DNA of 64,000 bases, from contig NZ_CP109190.1 in the NCBI RefSeq assembly GCF_041438805.1, forward strand, positions 6,262,001-6,326,000. The letters are read 5' to 3'. Below the pieces are notes generated by a model, which worked only from the letters and a program-made list of their open reading frames with translations, was not told the DNA's origin and made no database searches. Source of the DNA: Streptomyces sp. NBC_01707. GTDB taxonomy: Bacteria; Actinomycetota; Actinomycetes; Streptomycetales; Streptomycetaceae. Below, piece after piece: positions 17,498 through 26,059 of the stretch; position 1 is the first letter of the stretch; each line of letters begins with the position of its first letter. The position numbers and the translations under genes were made by a program.

Positions 17498-19654
17498 ATG
17501 ACCGACGATCAGCGTCGACGGACGCACGGCACGCTTCGGTCCAGCCGCAGCTATCTGGCCCGGTTCCAATGGCGGAAGCTATGGCAATTCGGGCCGTTCC
17601 GTTGGGGTGATGTCGCTCTCTGGCGCGCAGTGCGGGTGGCCGTCGGTGTGATGGTGCCGCTCGCGGTCGGATCGGCCTGCGGACGCCTCGACTACGGTGC
17701 CTTCGCGGCTCTGGGAGCGCTGCCTGCCGGATTCGCCTCGTTCCAGGGTGTGACCCGGAGCCGGGTGGCGGCCGTGGCAGTGGCCAGTGCCGGCATGGCG
17801 GTGTCCACCTTCGTCGGGGCAGCCACGGCGGCGGTCGCGCCATGGCTGCTGGTAGCGGTCGTCGTCATCTGGGGTTACGTCGTGGGGCTCGCCGTCTGCC
17901 TCGGGCCGAGGCTGAGCGTGGCAGCCCTCCAATGGCCGGTGGGGCTGCTGATCGCGAGCGGCATGCCGCTAGGGCCGACGGAAGCCGCACTGCGGGCCGG
18001 TCTGGTGCTTGCCGGCGGGCTGCTCCAGGGCGTGCTCGTCGCCGTTTCCTGGGCTTTCCGGCGAGGCGACCCGGAGCGCACGGCGCTGGCCGAGTCCTAC
18101 CGGATCCTCGCGGTCTACGCCTCCGGCCTGACAGCCGGGCACTTCGGGCCGCCGTCGGCGACGGCCTTTCCCGCGGCCGTCGCTCTCACCGACCCCAACC
18201 CGCTGCTGCCCGTCACCGCGCGACTGCGCCTCCTGGACCTGCTCGAGCAGGCGGAACGCATCCGCGCCTCGCTCGCGACCCTGGCCGAGCGTACCGCTGA
18301 CGACCCTTCGGAGGCCGCCCTCCGCCCTGCCGCGGACGCCGCCCGGGTGCTGGATCTCATCGCGGACACACTGAGTGCCGGACGGGCCGAACGTGCCGGA
18401 CGCACCCGCGAGTTGAACGCACTCATGCCGAGCCTGGTCGTCGCCCCGGGCACCCGTGGGCAGTTGGCCACCGAGGCGCTCTTCGGGCAGCTCCGCGCCG
18501 TGACCCGGAGCCTGGCAAGCCTTGAGACGGGTCCTGGGCGAACGCCGGTGAAACGCACGGCGATCAGCCCTGTGGTTCCCGTCGGCCAGGACGGGATGGG
18601 ATGGGCCGCCCTCACCCTGCGGGCCAATCTCGCCCTTTCCGGGGAGACCGGGCGTCACGCTGTGCGGCTGGCTGTCGTCGCGGGGCTCGCCGAGGCGATG
18701 GTCCAGGCCACCGGCCTGTTCGAAGGCCGTTGGGTGGTACTGACGATCTTTTTGGTGCTCAAGCCCGACTACACCTCCACGGTGTACCGCAGCATCCAAC
18801 GGGCAGTGGGTACCGCCGTCGGAGCGGGCCTCGGCGCGGCAGCGGCGCATCTTGCCCACCCGAGCCCGGTCGGGCTGATCGTCGCGGCCGGGATCGCTGT
18901 CGCGGCCGCCTACGCCCTGTTCGACGTGAACTACGTGATCTACAGCAGCTTCCTCACCGTCTTCATCGTGATCCTCCTCGACATCTTCGGCCTGCCCGCG
19001 GACACCACCGCCGTGGCCCGCCTGACCGACACCGCTGTCGGAGCGGTCCTCGCGCTCATCGCCTACTCGGTGTGGCCGACCTGGGAGGGCCTCACCGCCC
19101 AGGAGAAGTTCGTCCGGCTGATCGACGTCCACAACACCTACGTCACCGCCCTGCTGCGCAGCCTTGCCCGGCCCGTGCGGACCGATCCGGCCCGGCTACG
19201 CGGCCTTCAAGCCGCATCCCGCCGCGCCCGCACCGATGCCGAGGCATCCTCGGAACGTCTGGCCGCCGAGCCGCCGCACTCGCCGTTGACTCCCACCGCT
19301 GCGCGGACCCTGGTTGCCGTGGTGACCCGGCTGGCCCACACCGAACTGCTGCTGCACGCACTCGTCCCGCCGCAGGCCACGGCCATCGGACGGGAAGAAG
19401 GCGGGCCCCGGGATGCCGATGCCGATCGGCTCGAAGCCCTGGCAACCGCGTTCGATATCGCGATGATCACTCTGGCCGAGGCGGTCAGGACGCTGCAGCC
19501 TCCCGGCCCGCTTCCCCCGCTCCGTCAGGTCCAGTGCGCGCTGGGCAACCGGCCGACCGCGCTCGATCCCCGGCTGCTGCAGATCACGGACCACCTGGTC
19601 GACACCGCCCATACGCTGGAGCACGTCCTTCGGCGACAACTTGCTTCACCATGA
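17498..19654 (+). CDS. FUSC-family membrane protein (putative aromatic acid/efflux transporter)
   Basis: This protein of about 718 aa has the two-half plan of FUSC/YccS/AaeB-like proteins. An N-terminal bundle of hydrophobic helices (residues about 40-190) is followed by a soluble helical region rich in Ala/Leu/Glu. A second helix bundle has the FUSC-type block VVLTIFLVLKPDYTSTVYRS and IQRAVGTAVGAGLGA, and a C-terminal cytoplasmic helical domain closes the protein. Members are thought to export aromatic acids or other organic anions; the substrate here is unknown. I placed the start at the ATG at 17498 (MTDDQRRR); the frame stays open further upstream but that part looks noncoding. Confidence 0.85.
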   Translation: MTDDQRRRTHGTLRSSRSYLARFQWRKLWQFGPFRWGDVALWRAVRVAVGVMVPLAVGSACGRLDYGAFAALGALPAGFASFQGVTRSRVAAVAVASAGMAVSTFVGAATAAVAPWLLVAVVVIWGYVVGLAVCLGPRLSVAALQWPVGLLIASGMPLGPTEAALRAGLVLAGGLLQGVLVAVSWAFRRGDPERTALAESYRILAVYASGLTAGHFGPPSATAFPAAVALTDPNPLLPVTARLRLLDLLEQAERIRASLATLAERTADDPSEAALRPAADAARVLDLIADTLSAGRAERAGRTRELNALMPSLVVAPGTRGQLATEALFGQLRAVTRSLASLETGPGRTPVKRTAISPVVPVGQDGMGWAALTLRANLALSGETGRHAVRLAVVAGLAEAMVQATGLFEGRWVVLTIFLVLKPDYTSTVYRSIQRAVGTAVGAGLGAAAAHLAHPSPVGLIVAAGIAVAAAYALFDVNYVIYSSFLTVFIVILLDIFGLPADTTAVARLTDTAVGAVLALIAYSVWPTWEGLTAQEKFVRLIDVHNTYVTALLRSLARPVRTDPARLRGLQAASRRARTDAEASSERLAAEPPHSPLTPTAARTLVAVVTRLAHTELLLHALVPPQATAIGREEGGPRDADADRLEALATAFDIAMITLAEAVRTLQPPGPLPPLRQVQCALGNRPTALDPRLLQITDHLVDTAHTLEHVLRRQLASP

Positions 19655-19727
19655 GGGTCGACCGAGCCGGCAATCCATCGACCTCGGACGGCTCCGGCGG
19701 CGTCACGGCCATCGCGGAGTACGGGGA

Positions 19728-19748
19728 CGGCCCCGGTCGCCGGGGCCG
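19728..19748. terminator. Hairpin between convergent FUSC and small secreted protein genes
   Basis: A perfect 9-bp stem, 19728-19736 (CGGCCCCGG) with 19740-19748, has a TCG loop. It sits in the 190-bp convergent interval, 74 bp after the FUSC stop, and is a plausible terminator. Confidence 0.5.
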
Positions 19749-19844
19749 ACCGGCCCTGCGCATGACCCCGCCCCGGTACGAGCGGGATGTGACGCGTACC
19801 GAGGCGGGCGATGGTGACGTAGCGGATCAGGATCCGGGCCGGTA

Positions 19845-20192
19845 TCAGCTGAAGACGACCGACCGGAACTTCAACCGCTCGGAGGCGTGACCGCCGAGGG
19901 GGCGGAGAGAGAAGTGGTCCCCGTCACAGTCGGGACCGGTGAAGACGGTGGCGGTCGAGACGGTGTAGTTCCAGGGAGAGTTGGCGGGGTTCGACGAGTT
20001 GGGGTCGGCCACCTCGGGCAGCGTGACGCACTCCCCGCTCGGCGGGTTGATCAGATCGGCGATCTGCGGGGTGCCGTCGAGGCCGGTGTAGCTGTAGGCG
20101 AAGAATCCGACGGTCGCACTGGCCGAGGTCGGCACCGTCACGACGAGCGCGAGTGCGCCGAGGGCGGCGGCGACGGTGGTACGAAGGCGCAT
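19845..20192 (-). CDS. Small secreted protein of unknown function
   Basis: This 115-aa protein has a clear Sec signal peptide (MRLRTTVAAALGALALVVTV, with cleavage likely after ASA at about residue 26). The mature part of about 89 residues has an aromatic beginning TVGFFAYSYTG and two Cys (SGECVTLPE and TGPDCDGDHFSLRPLGGH) that could form one disulfide. The pattern resembles small Streptomyces secreted proteins of the beta/gamma-crystallin or peptidase-inhibitor size class, but I cannot name the family. An AGGAG SD lies 7-11 nt before the ATG. Monocistronic. Confidence 0.75.
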   Translation of the reverse strand: MRLRTTVAAALGALALVVTVPTSASATVGFFAYSYTGLDGTPQIADLINPPSGECVTLPEVADPNSSNPANSPWNYTVSTATVFTGPDCDGDHFSLRPLGGHASERLKFRSVVFS

Positions 20193-20530
20193 GGAGGGCA
20201 CTCCTGATGGGATAAGGAGGAATACGTTCCGATTCAATCTGTCCCGGTGACCTGCGGTTATTGCGGAGCGCGCGCTCCCGTCACCCGGAAGTGAACAGCC
20301 GAATCGGTTCTGCCGACGGCCAAGTGGGTCACCTCCCGCTTCGTCGCGCTGGTGGGGGCCGGACGGGTGAGCAGCCGGATGGTCGCGTCGAGGACCAGGC
20401 GGTTTCGATGCCGTCGGGAAGCCGCCGCGCAGGCAGGGTGGCAGCGCGGTCCGTGAGGCGTCGACACGACCGGCCTCCACCTGTTCGAATAGTCTCTCCG
20501 CAACAGAACCGAGCGACCTGCGAGCAACCA
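20193..20530. other. 338-bp divergent intergenic region
   Basis: This lies between the start of the secreted-protein gene (leftward) and a small rightward gene. It should hold both promoters. In-frame GTG codons near 20450 could extend the rightward gene, but that extension is Arg/Pro-rich and not convincing. I see no repeat or RNA structure worth naming. Confidence 0.45.
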
Positions 20531-20836
20531 GTGATCCGAGACCTGTACAACGTCCGGTTGCAGTCCGAGGAGAGTGGTTGCACGCCGCTGACCGACGAGG
20601 AGGAGCGGCGCATGCGTGCCGTGCTGTTCAGCGAACTCGGCACCGAAATCGCCGACCGGGGCTGGGTCCGGTTCCCCGCGTACGAGCCGGAGGACCGCCG
20701 CCGGCTGATCGACGTGGCGCACCGTCTCAGCGCCCACTGGGGGCAGCAGGTCTTCGTCGAGGCCGAAGACCCGTGCAGGCTGAAGCTCTATCTCGCCGGG
20801 TACGGTACGCAGCCGGCGAACCCGAGCTCGCTCTGA
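20531..20836 (+). CDS. Small conserved hypothetical protein
   Basis: This 101-aa protein starts at GTG 20531 (VIRDLYNVRL). It is acidic with mixed alpha/beta character: LTDEEERRMRAVLFSELGTE, RFPAYEPEDRRRLIDVAHRL, then HWGQQVFVEAEDPCRLKLYL. The codon usage is typical of Streptomyces. There is no signal peptide or membrane segment. I recognise no family. It lies 113 bp upstream of another small unknown gene on the same strand. Confidence 0.6.
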   Translation: MIRDLYNVRLQSEESGCTPLTDEEERRMRAVLFSELGTEIADRGWVRFPAYEPEDRRRLIDVAHRLSAHWGQQVFVEAEDPCRLKLYLAGYGTQPANPSSL

Positions 20837-20949
20837 CCGCGTACGAGATCGCCGGGGTGGACCGCGTGAGCAGCATCCGTTCGACCGGGCCCATGGGCTT
20901 CCGGTAGCCCGCCAGGAATTCCCTGGCGGTTCGCCACCGACGGAGTCCT

Positions 20950-21339
20950 GTGGCACGCACCGCTCATCACCTCCCGTCCTCCCGGACGAAGAAGACCACC
21001 GGCGACCAGCCGGGTGCCCCGTGGCACTCGGTGATACTCCTGGATCTCCGCTGCAGCGCCCGGTGCTTCGCCGAGGCGGCGCACCACTGCCACCGCCCCC
21101 TGCCCCGTGCTGCCCGACGGCAGGTGGACGTCTACTGCTTCCCCCGCCACAACCGCGACCGTGGGATCGCACGATGGTCCGCCCTGGAGGAACGCCGGGC
21201 CCGGCAGCGCCTCCGCACGCAGGTGGGAGTGATCCGGCGCCTGGTGAACACCTCCGGCGGCGAACTCGCTCTCATTGCCGCGGACATGGTGGACGTGACG
21301 CCTGCGAACCACCGGCACAGCTCGCTCTGGTTCTCCTGA
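20950..21339 (+). CDS. Hypothetical protein with Cys/His/Arg-rich middle
   Basis: This 129-aa protein starts at GTG 20950. It is basic, with a middle section that has three Cys and several His (LDLRCSARCFAEAAHHCHRP), a second Cys in VDVYCFPRHNRD, then an Arg-rich helix and a short C-terminal part ending LWFS. The Cys/His spacing could bind a metal but is not a recognised zinc motif. The codon bias is moderately Streptomyces-like. Function is unknown, and it may be poorly conserved. Confidence 0.45.
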   Translation: MARTAHHLPSSRTKKTTGDQPGAPWHSVILLDLRCSARCFAEAAHHCHRPLPRAARRQVDVYCFPRHNRDRGIARWSALEERRARQRLRTQVGVIRRLVNTSGGELALIAADMVDVTPANHRHSSLWFS

Positions 21340-21514
21340 CCCGCACCGAGGGCGTGACGCGAAGTCCCGTTCGCATGGTGGGAGATGGCGATGGTGCGGT
21401 ACGGTGACGAAATCATCACGCTCTGTGTGCAAGCGCGCACATAGGGCGGCCCCCGGCGGTGCGCCAACACCATCCGAGGGCCTTCATCACCAGTGGAACC
21501 AGAGGCCACCGGAA

Positions 21515-22492
21515 ATGCTGCGTCATGCTATCGCCCCGTCCCGGCGCTTCACGAAGGCATCGCACGATGTCGTGCGCCATCCGCGTCTGAGCAGTGACGC
21601 GAAAATCCTCCTCCTGTACGTCCAGGGCCTCCCCGAAGACACCCCTTGCAGGCCCCTGAGCGAACTCGCCCGGAAACTGGGCATCAAGGGCCGCGCGTAC
21701 CAGAAGGCGAAGGAACAACTGGTCGCGCACGGGTACGTACACGAATGGCGGACCCAGGGCGGTCGAGGCCGCTGGATCACCGAGCAACTGGTCGCGAACA
21801 CCCCTCTGACGGATGAGCAGGCAGAACACCTGCGAGGGGCCCCGGCCACCGCCTCACCACCGAGTACGCAGACTCCGACGGTCGGCGAACCGGCTCCCCG
21901 GACGGTCGGTGGCTATGAACCCGTAGAAGACCACAGTGACAAGACCACTCCCCACCCACCCTCCGAAGCCGAGCCGACGACGGACCCGGAACCCGAACCG
22001 ACGCCGAGACCGGCCGAGTCCCACCAACTGGCCCGCGCCGAGCGGGTTCTGCTCTCGTTGCGCCACACCCGCCGCGAACTGCATCTGGGAGCGCGCGAGG
22101 CCCGCGCGCTGGCCGTGGAGGCGGTCAAGTGGCTGGAGCGCGGCCTGGGCGAGTCCGACCTGCGACAGGCGCTGCTCGCCGAACGCCCGGAAGACGGTGT
22201 GCGCTCGGCGTTCGGCTTTCTGCGCTACCGCCTCATCCAGAAGCTACCCCCGGACTCGGCCCCGCCGACGTCGCCTCAACTCCCGGTGGCCGCCGCCCTG
22301 GTGGTCTGCTCCGCACCCGGTGAGGAACACGTTTTCCGACCCGTGGGAGACGAGACGGAGTGTGCCCCGTGCCGCCAGGCCACCGCACGCGCGACCTTCT
22401 ACGGCGCCCCCGCACCGGAGTCTGATGGCATCCCGTGGCGCGAACGGTTCGCGAAGATCGCGGTGACTCGGTCAAGCCCCGGCGGAGAGTAG
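21515..22492 (+). CDS. Winged-HTH-type DNA-binding protein of unknown role
   Basis: This 325-aa protein, with start at ATG 21515 (MLRHAIAPSRRF), has an N-terminal winged helix-turn-helix-like region of about 95 residues: LSSDAKILLLYVQGL, then RPLSELARKLGIKGRAYQKA with the recognition helix, then LVAHGYVHEWRTQGGRGRW as the wing. A Pro/Thr/Glu-rich linker (about residues 110-175) and an Arg/Leu-rich helical domain follow. Near the end there is a CSAPGEEHVFRP/CAPC pair of Cys motifs. It looks like actinobacterial HTH proteins with replication-initiator-like winged domains. An ATG at 21404 would add 37 unconvincing residues. DNA-binding is supported; the target is unknown. Confidence 0.7.
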   Translation: MLRHAIAPSRRFTKASHDVVRHPRLSSDAKILLLYVQGLPEDTPCRPLSELARKLGIKGRAYQKAKEQLVAHGYVHEWRTQGGRGRWITEQLVANTPLTDEQAEHLRGAPATASPPSTQTPTVGEPAPRTVGGYEPVEDHSDKTTPHPPSEAEPTTDPEPEPTPRPAESHQLARAERVLLSLRHTRRELHLGAREARALAVEAVKWLERGLGESDLRQALLAERPEDGVRSAFGFLRYRLIQKLPPDSAPPTSPQLPVAAALVVCSAPGEEHVFRPVGDETECAPCRQATARATFYGAPAPESDGIPWRERFAKIAVTRSSPGGE

Positions 22493-22521
22493 AGAACGAG
22501 GGTGTCCTATGCCATCGATTC

Positions 22522-22776
22522 CTAATGCCGTCTGTCAAGCCGCGAGAGCGACGGGCGGCGTGGGCTCGTAGCACCGTCCGTCGCGGAGGAGGGCCCAGAG
22601 GACATTGACGCGGCAGCGGCAAGGCCGAGAAAAGCCAGGTAGTTGCGGGGGTTGCGTTCGTAGCGGGGGCTGAGTCTGCGGTAGCCGGACAGCCACGAGA
22701 TCGTGCGCTCGATTGTCGGCGTCGACGTCAGCGGGCGAATCCGCGGCCGGCAGCACCGTTGGTTCCGCCGCAGCAC
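22522..22776 (-). pseudogene. IS5-type transposase remnant (C-terminal fragment)
   Basis: About 84 codons are open. The core PTIERTISWLSGYRRLSPRY, followed by ERNPRNYLAFLGLAAA, is the C-terminal signature of IS5-group DDE transposases and carries the last catalytic Glu (the E of ERT). The N-terminal and middle parts with the two Asp are absent, and the frame decays into non-homologous sequence after LAAA. No terminal inverted repeats were identified. It is therefore a dead fragment left between the wHTH gene and the LCP gene, marking an old insertion or rearrangement near the defence island. Confidence 0.65.
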
Positions 22777-22866
22777 GACGGCATCCGGTACGGACGCGGA
22801 GTCCGTACTCCCGCGTCCTGTCGCAGACGCGGAAGCACAGCTCGCTCGGTCTCTCGATGTGGTGCC

Positions 22867-24276
22867 CTATCGCAGGTCGTCGACGTCCAGTTCGGCGCCG
22901 GCCACCAAGGTGACCTCGCCCGCCGGGGCGGCGGCGTCCTCGACAGCGCGCGCGCCGGGTACCTGGGACGCGAGGACAGCGGCCCGGTCGGCGAGGCCCG
23001 GGGGATAGGTGACCGTGGTGCGGCCGGCGTGCGGCGCGTTGCCGGTGCCCGTGACGGTGAACCCGGCCTCGCGCAGTCTCTCGGCGACCGCGGCGGCCTT
23101 CCCCCCGGTGTCCGATCCGTTGAGGACACGCACATGCACGGAGGACGCGTACAGCGGATCTTTCGCGTCCGCCTCCAGACTCTTCTTGTCGATCTCCCGG
23201 TCCTTGGCCAGGGCGGTGAACACGGTGGCGGCCTGCGGGTACTGCCACACCACATTGGCCTTGTCCGTCGGGACGTCGGCTTCGCGCGGGTAGCTGGGAA
23301 CGGTGAGGAACGTCAACCGGTTCTCGGGGATGCCCTTCAGCTCGGACGCGAGGCCGGTGAGGGCTTTCGCACCGGCCAGTTCGTCGTCCGTGGTGAGGGA
23401 CTTGGTGAGGGACTGCAGCAACTTGTAGAGAGCGACGGGGTCGGTGATCTTCGACTTGGCCTTCTCGGCCAGCGCCGACATGAACTCCTGCTGGCGGCCG
23501 ATGCGTCCGGTGTCGGAGCCGTCGCCCACGCTGTAGCGGGCACGCACGTAGCCGAGCGCCTTCTCGTCCCTGATCGTCTGGCAGCCTGCCTCCAGATCGA
23601 GGTGGGCCTTCTTGTCGTGGATGGCCTGCTCAGGGCAGACCTCTACGCCGTCCAGGGCGTTGACCATGCCCTTGAACCCCTGGAATTCGACCGACATGAA
23701 GTTGTCGATGCGCAGACCGGTATTGGCTTCGATCGTCTTGATGGTGCAAGCGGCGGCGTCGGCCACCTCGCCGCCTGTGCCGCCGAGCGAGAACGCCTCG
23801 TTGATCTTGAAGTGATGGACCTCGGAGGTCGTACCGTCGCCCTTGTCGCAGGTCGGTATTCGCACCCAGGAGTCGCGGGGTAAGGACACGACCGCGGCCC
23901 ACTTCCGGTTCGCGGGGATGTGCAGGACCATCAGCGTGTCGGAGTGCATGGTGCCCCCCTCCATGCCGCCGTACCGGGCGTTGGCCCCGGACCTGCTGTC
24001 GGAGCCCACGACCAGGATGTTCCGCGACCCGGGACTGAGGTTCTCCGGGCGGTCGTCGCCGAGCTTGCCGTCGAGGTGGGCGCCGTGGATGTTGCCGTCG
24101 AGGTCGTTGTAGATCCACGCACCGGCACCGCCGGCGCCGAGGACGCACACGGCGCCGATACCGGCGGTCCAGGCAACGATCCGGCCCCGCCGCGTCAGCC
24201 CGTCCGACTTCCCGCCCGCTCGCCTGCGCGAGCGCCCGGCCGCCGGAGCACTCTTTCGTCCGCGTGTCCCACCCAT
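22867..24276 (-). CDS. LCP (LytR-CpsA-Psr) family cell-wall glycopolymer ligase
   Basis: This 469-aa protein has a basic cytoplasmic N-terminus with an Arg/Lys cluster, one membrane anchor (GRIVAWTAGIGAVCVLGAGG, about residues 31-50) and the LCP catalytic domain. The LCP domain shows ILVVGSDSRSG, HSDTLMVLHIPANRKWAAVV with the conserved Asp, SLPRDSWV with the Arg/Asp pair, and RYSVGDGSDTGRIGRQQEF. A C-terminal LytR_C domain follows, with VRVLNGSDTGGKAAAVAERL. LCP enzymes transfer wall teichoic-type or arabinogalactan-type polymers to peptidoglycan outside the membrane. Monocistronic; it ends 90 bp from the transposase remnant. Confidence 0.92.
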   Translation of the reverse strand: MGGTRGRKSAPAAGRSRRRAGGKSDGLTRRGRIVAWTAGIGAVCVLGAGGAGAWIYNDLDGNIHGAHLDGKLGDDRPENLSPGSRNILVVGSDSRSGANARYGGMEGGTMHSDTLMVLHIPANRKWAAVVSLPRDSWVRIPTCDKGDGTTSEVHHFKINEAFSLGGTGGEVADAAACTIKTIEANTGLRIDNFMSVEFQGFKGMVNALDGVEVCPEQAIHDKKAHLDLEAGCQTIRDEKALGYVRARYSVGDGSDTGRIGRQQEFMSALAEKAKSKITDPVALYKLLQSLTKSLTTDDELAGAKALTGLASELKGIPENRLTFLTVPSYPREADVPTDKANVVWQYPQAATVFTALAKDREIDKKSLEADAKDPLYASSVHVRVLNGSDTGGKAAAVAERLREAGFTVTGTGNAPHAGRTTVTYPPGLADRAAVLASQVPGARAVEDAAAPAGEVTLVAGAELDVDDLR

Positions 24277-24597
24277 GTGAATCGCCCCCCGCGCCCCGCC
24301 CCGACCACCCGGCGTGACCGGACACCAGACGCCCCATGTCGATCACCGGACTTTATTACGATCGTTTCGAACGTGCAGCTGTTGGTGCAGCGAGGCTCCG
24401 GCTTAATTTGTGCGGCGCGGCTTGATTGATGTGGAGTCTTGAAAGCTGAGGTAGAGCTGCGTGACGGCCGACAGCGTGAGCCAGGTGTCGTGGTCGTCGA
24501 GGAACGATCGCCACGACTGCGTCGCGGCGCAGAGCTCAGACGTCGAACAACTTCTGGAGCGGCCTACGTCGTCCTGGGGTTGCTCATGAAGAGAACG
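24277..24597. other. 321-bp interval between LCP and lipoprotein genes
   Basis: No gene is accepted here. The last 195 bp (24403-24597) remain open on the minus strand in frame with the upstream lipoprotein gene, right after its TAG. The conceptual sequence includes SWRSFLDDHDTWLTLSAV and ends KPRRTN followed by TAA. The local GC is slightly lower than in neighbours. It may be a decayed coding remnant; I could not assign it. Confidence 0.35.
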
Positions 24598-25818
24598 CTA
24601 GGGCGCGTCGGGCGTGAGGCGGATGACGGCCGGCTGGGTCGCGCTGTCGTGGCCGACAAGATTGGCCGCCGCGAGGATGGTGTGCGTCCCGGGGATGACG
24701 TCTGCCTCCACCATCGTCAGCCATCGACGCTGCAGGGGCGGAAGGCTGGTCTCCTGCCAGCCCTCTGTATTCGGCGGTGCGTCGATGCGGAAGTACGTGC
24801 CCTCCGCGGTCCGGTACGCCCAGGCGCCGAGCAGCATGCCCCCGGTGCCGTCGGGGACGGCCTGGCCGTAGCTCTTGTCCCTGAAGGGGTGCGGCGGCCC
24901 GGGCACCGGCTGCCAGCGGGTGCCGCTCCAGTGCAGCAGGATGCGCTCGTCCACATCCCGGGGCTCCTCGCGGTCCTCATCGCGCCCGTCGACGACCGAG
25001 TGCACCCCGAGGGCCCAGGCGTCGCCCGCGGATCCTGCGCGGATGCCCCAGAGGATCGACCCGTTGTCGACCACCCTGGCGTCGTACGGGGCCTGGTAGC
25101 GGCGCAGGCGGGTCAACTGCCAGCCGCTGCCGTCCCAGTGGACCGCCGCGGGCTGCTTGGGACGGTCGTCGAATGCCTGGTCCCCGGCGACCCACACATC
25201 GTCCGCAGCTCGCGCCTCGATGTCGATGCCGCGGGCCGGCAGCGGCACGGTCCGCCATCGGGTGCCGTCCCAGTGCCGAGCGGCGCCCGAGGCGTCGAGG
25301 GCCCAGGCATCGTCGGGCGAGACCACATCGAGGTCCACCGGGGGGAAGTCCAGCGGGACCTGGTGCCAGCGGTTTCCGTCCCAGAGCAACGCCGGGCAGG
25401 GCTTCCACGGGCCGCTCGGCGCATCGCCGGTCTTCTCCGGCGGCACACCGCCCCACGCGTCTGGGTAGAGCCACACACTGCGCGGACCCGCAGCGGCAAG
25501 CCGCAACCACGGTTGTGCCCGCAACTGGGTGGGGATCTGCACGGCCGACCACCGGCCGTCGAGCAGCCGCAGCAGGCCCGGCTTCCAACTGCCCGCGGAC
25601 CCGCGCTTCTCGGTGACCGCCCACGCCTCGGTGGCCGAGACCGCCGCGAGGTCCGCCATCTGCACCTGGCCGGGCGAACCCACGTAGTCGATACTCCATG
25701 CCCCGGCCCGGGGCGGCAGGGAATCGTCGTCCGACGTGCCCATCCTGCAGCCGCCGAGCAGCAGCAACAGGGCCGCCGCCACCAGCCACACCGGCCTGCC
25801 GGATCTCCTCCTCCCCAT
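24598..25818 (-). CDS. Lipoprotein with repeated Trp/Asp beta-propeller-like motifs
   Basis: This 406-aa protein has the N-terminal signal VWLVAAALLLLLGGC with lipobox LGGC at residues about 21-24, so it should be lipid-anchored outside the cell. The rest contains about six loosely repeated units with a pattern like DAWALG/EAWAVT/DDVWVAG followed some 20-25 residues later by W-DG-RW or HWSGTRW. This recalls beta-propeller proteins that show sequence like AWAVG...LHWDGTRW in actinobacteria. The role is unknown, possibly sensing or carbohydrate/peptide binding. The long open frame on the opposite strand is a shadow: it lacks the repeats and signal. Confidence 0.8.
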   Translation of the reverse strand: MGRRRSGRPVWLVAAALLLLLGGCRMGTSDDDSLPPRAGAWSIDYVGSPGQVQMADLAAVSATEAWAVTEKRGSAGSWKPGLLRLLDGRWSAVQIPTQLRAQPWLRLAAAGPRSVWLYPDAWGGVPPEKTGDAPSGPWKPCPALLWDGNRWHQVPLDFPPVDLDVVSPDDAWALDASGAARHWDGTRWRTVPLPARGIDIEARAADDVWVAGDQAFDDRPKQPAAVHWDGSGWQLTRLRRYQAPYDARVVDNGSILWGIRAGSAGDAWALGVHSVVDGRDEDREEPRDVDERILLHWSGTRWQPVPGPPHPFRDKSYGQAVPDGTGGMLLGAWAYRTAEGTYFRIDAPPNTEGWQETSLPPLQRRWLTMVEADVIPGTHTILAAANLVGHDSATQPAVIRLTPDAP

Positions 25819-25996
25819 CCGCCCCTCCCCCTCGCAGAGCCCGGGACGCTACAGGTACGCCCCCTACGCGTCGAGTGCCCGCGGCCCATCCTCCTTCCCC
25901 GTAACGGGTTCGGGGTCGGGATCGCACCCGCACACCGGCCTTTCAGATGCCGGCGTGTGCGCGATGTATTGACGTGCCCCTGACTGAATGACTTTA

Positions 25997-26010
25997 TGGG
26001 AGCGCTCCCA
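25997..26010. promoter_or_regulatory. CebR-type operator upstream of the mannanase gene
   Basis: The perfect 14-bp palindrome TGGGAGCGCTCCCA is identical to the established CebR box of Streptomyces. There the LacI-family repressor CebR blocks cellulose- and cello-oligosaccharide-responsive genes until cellobiose or cellotriose binds. It lies 50 bp before the GTG start of the mannanase gene, a position suited to repression of its promoter. Identity of the site is direct; CebR control here is inferred. Confidence 0.85.
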
Positions 26011-26059
26011 TGTTCCTTCTGATGCTCAGTCCTTTTGGCGCTCACCCTCTGGAGTCGCA

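Noticed and set aside
15270..17501. A 743-codon plus-strand frame opposite the malic enzyme gene.
   Set aside because: Low-complexity Gly/Val/Arg/His composition and no domain; malic enzyme motifs on the other strand are intact.
24439..25983. A 514-codon plus-strand frame opposite the lipoprotein gene.
   Set aside because: The minus-strand frame has a signal peptide with lipobox and regular Trp/Asp repeats; the plus frame has neither and is Arg/Pro-rich.
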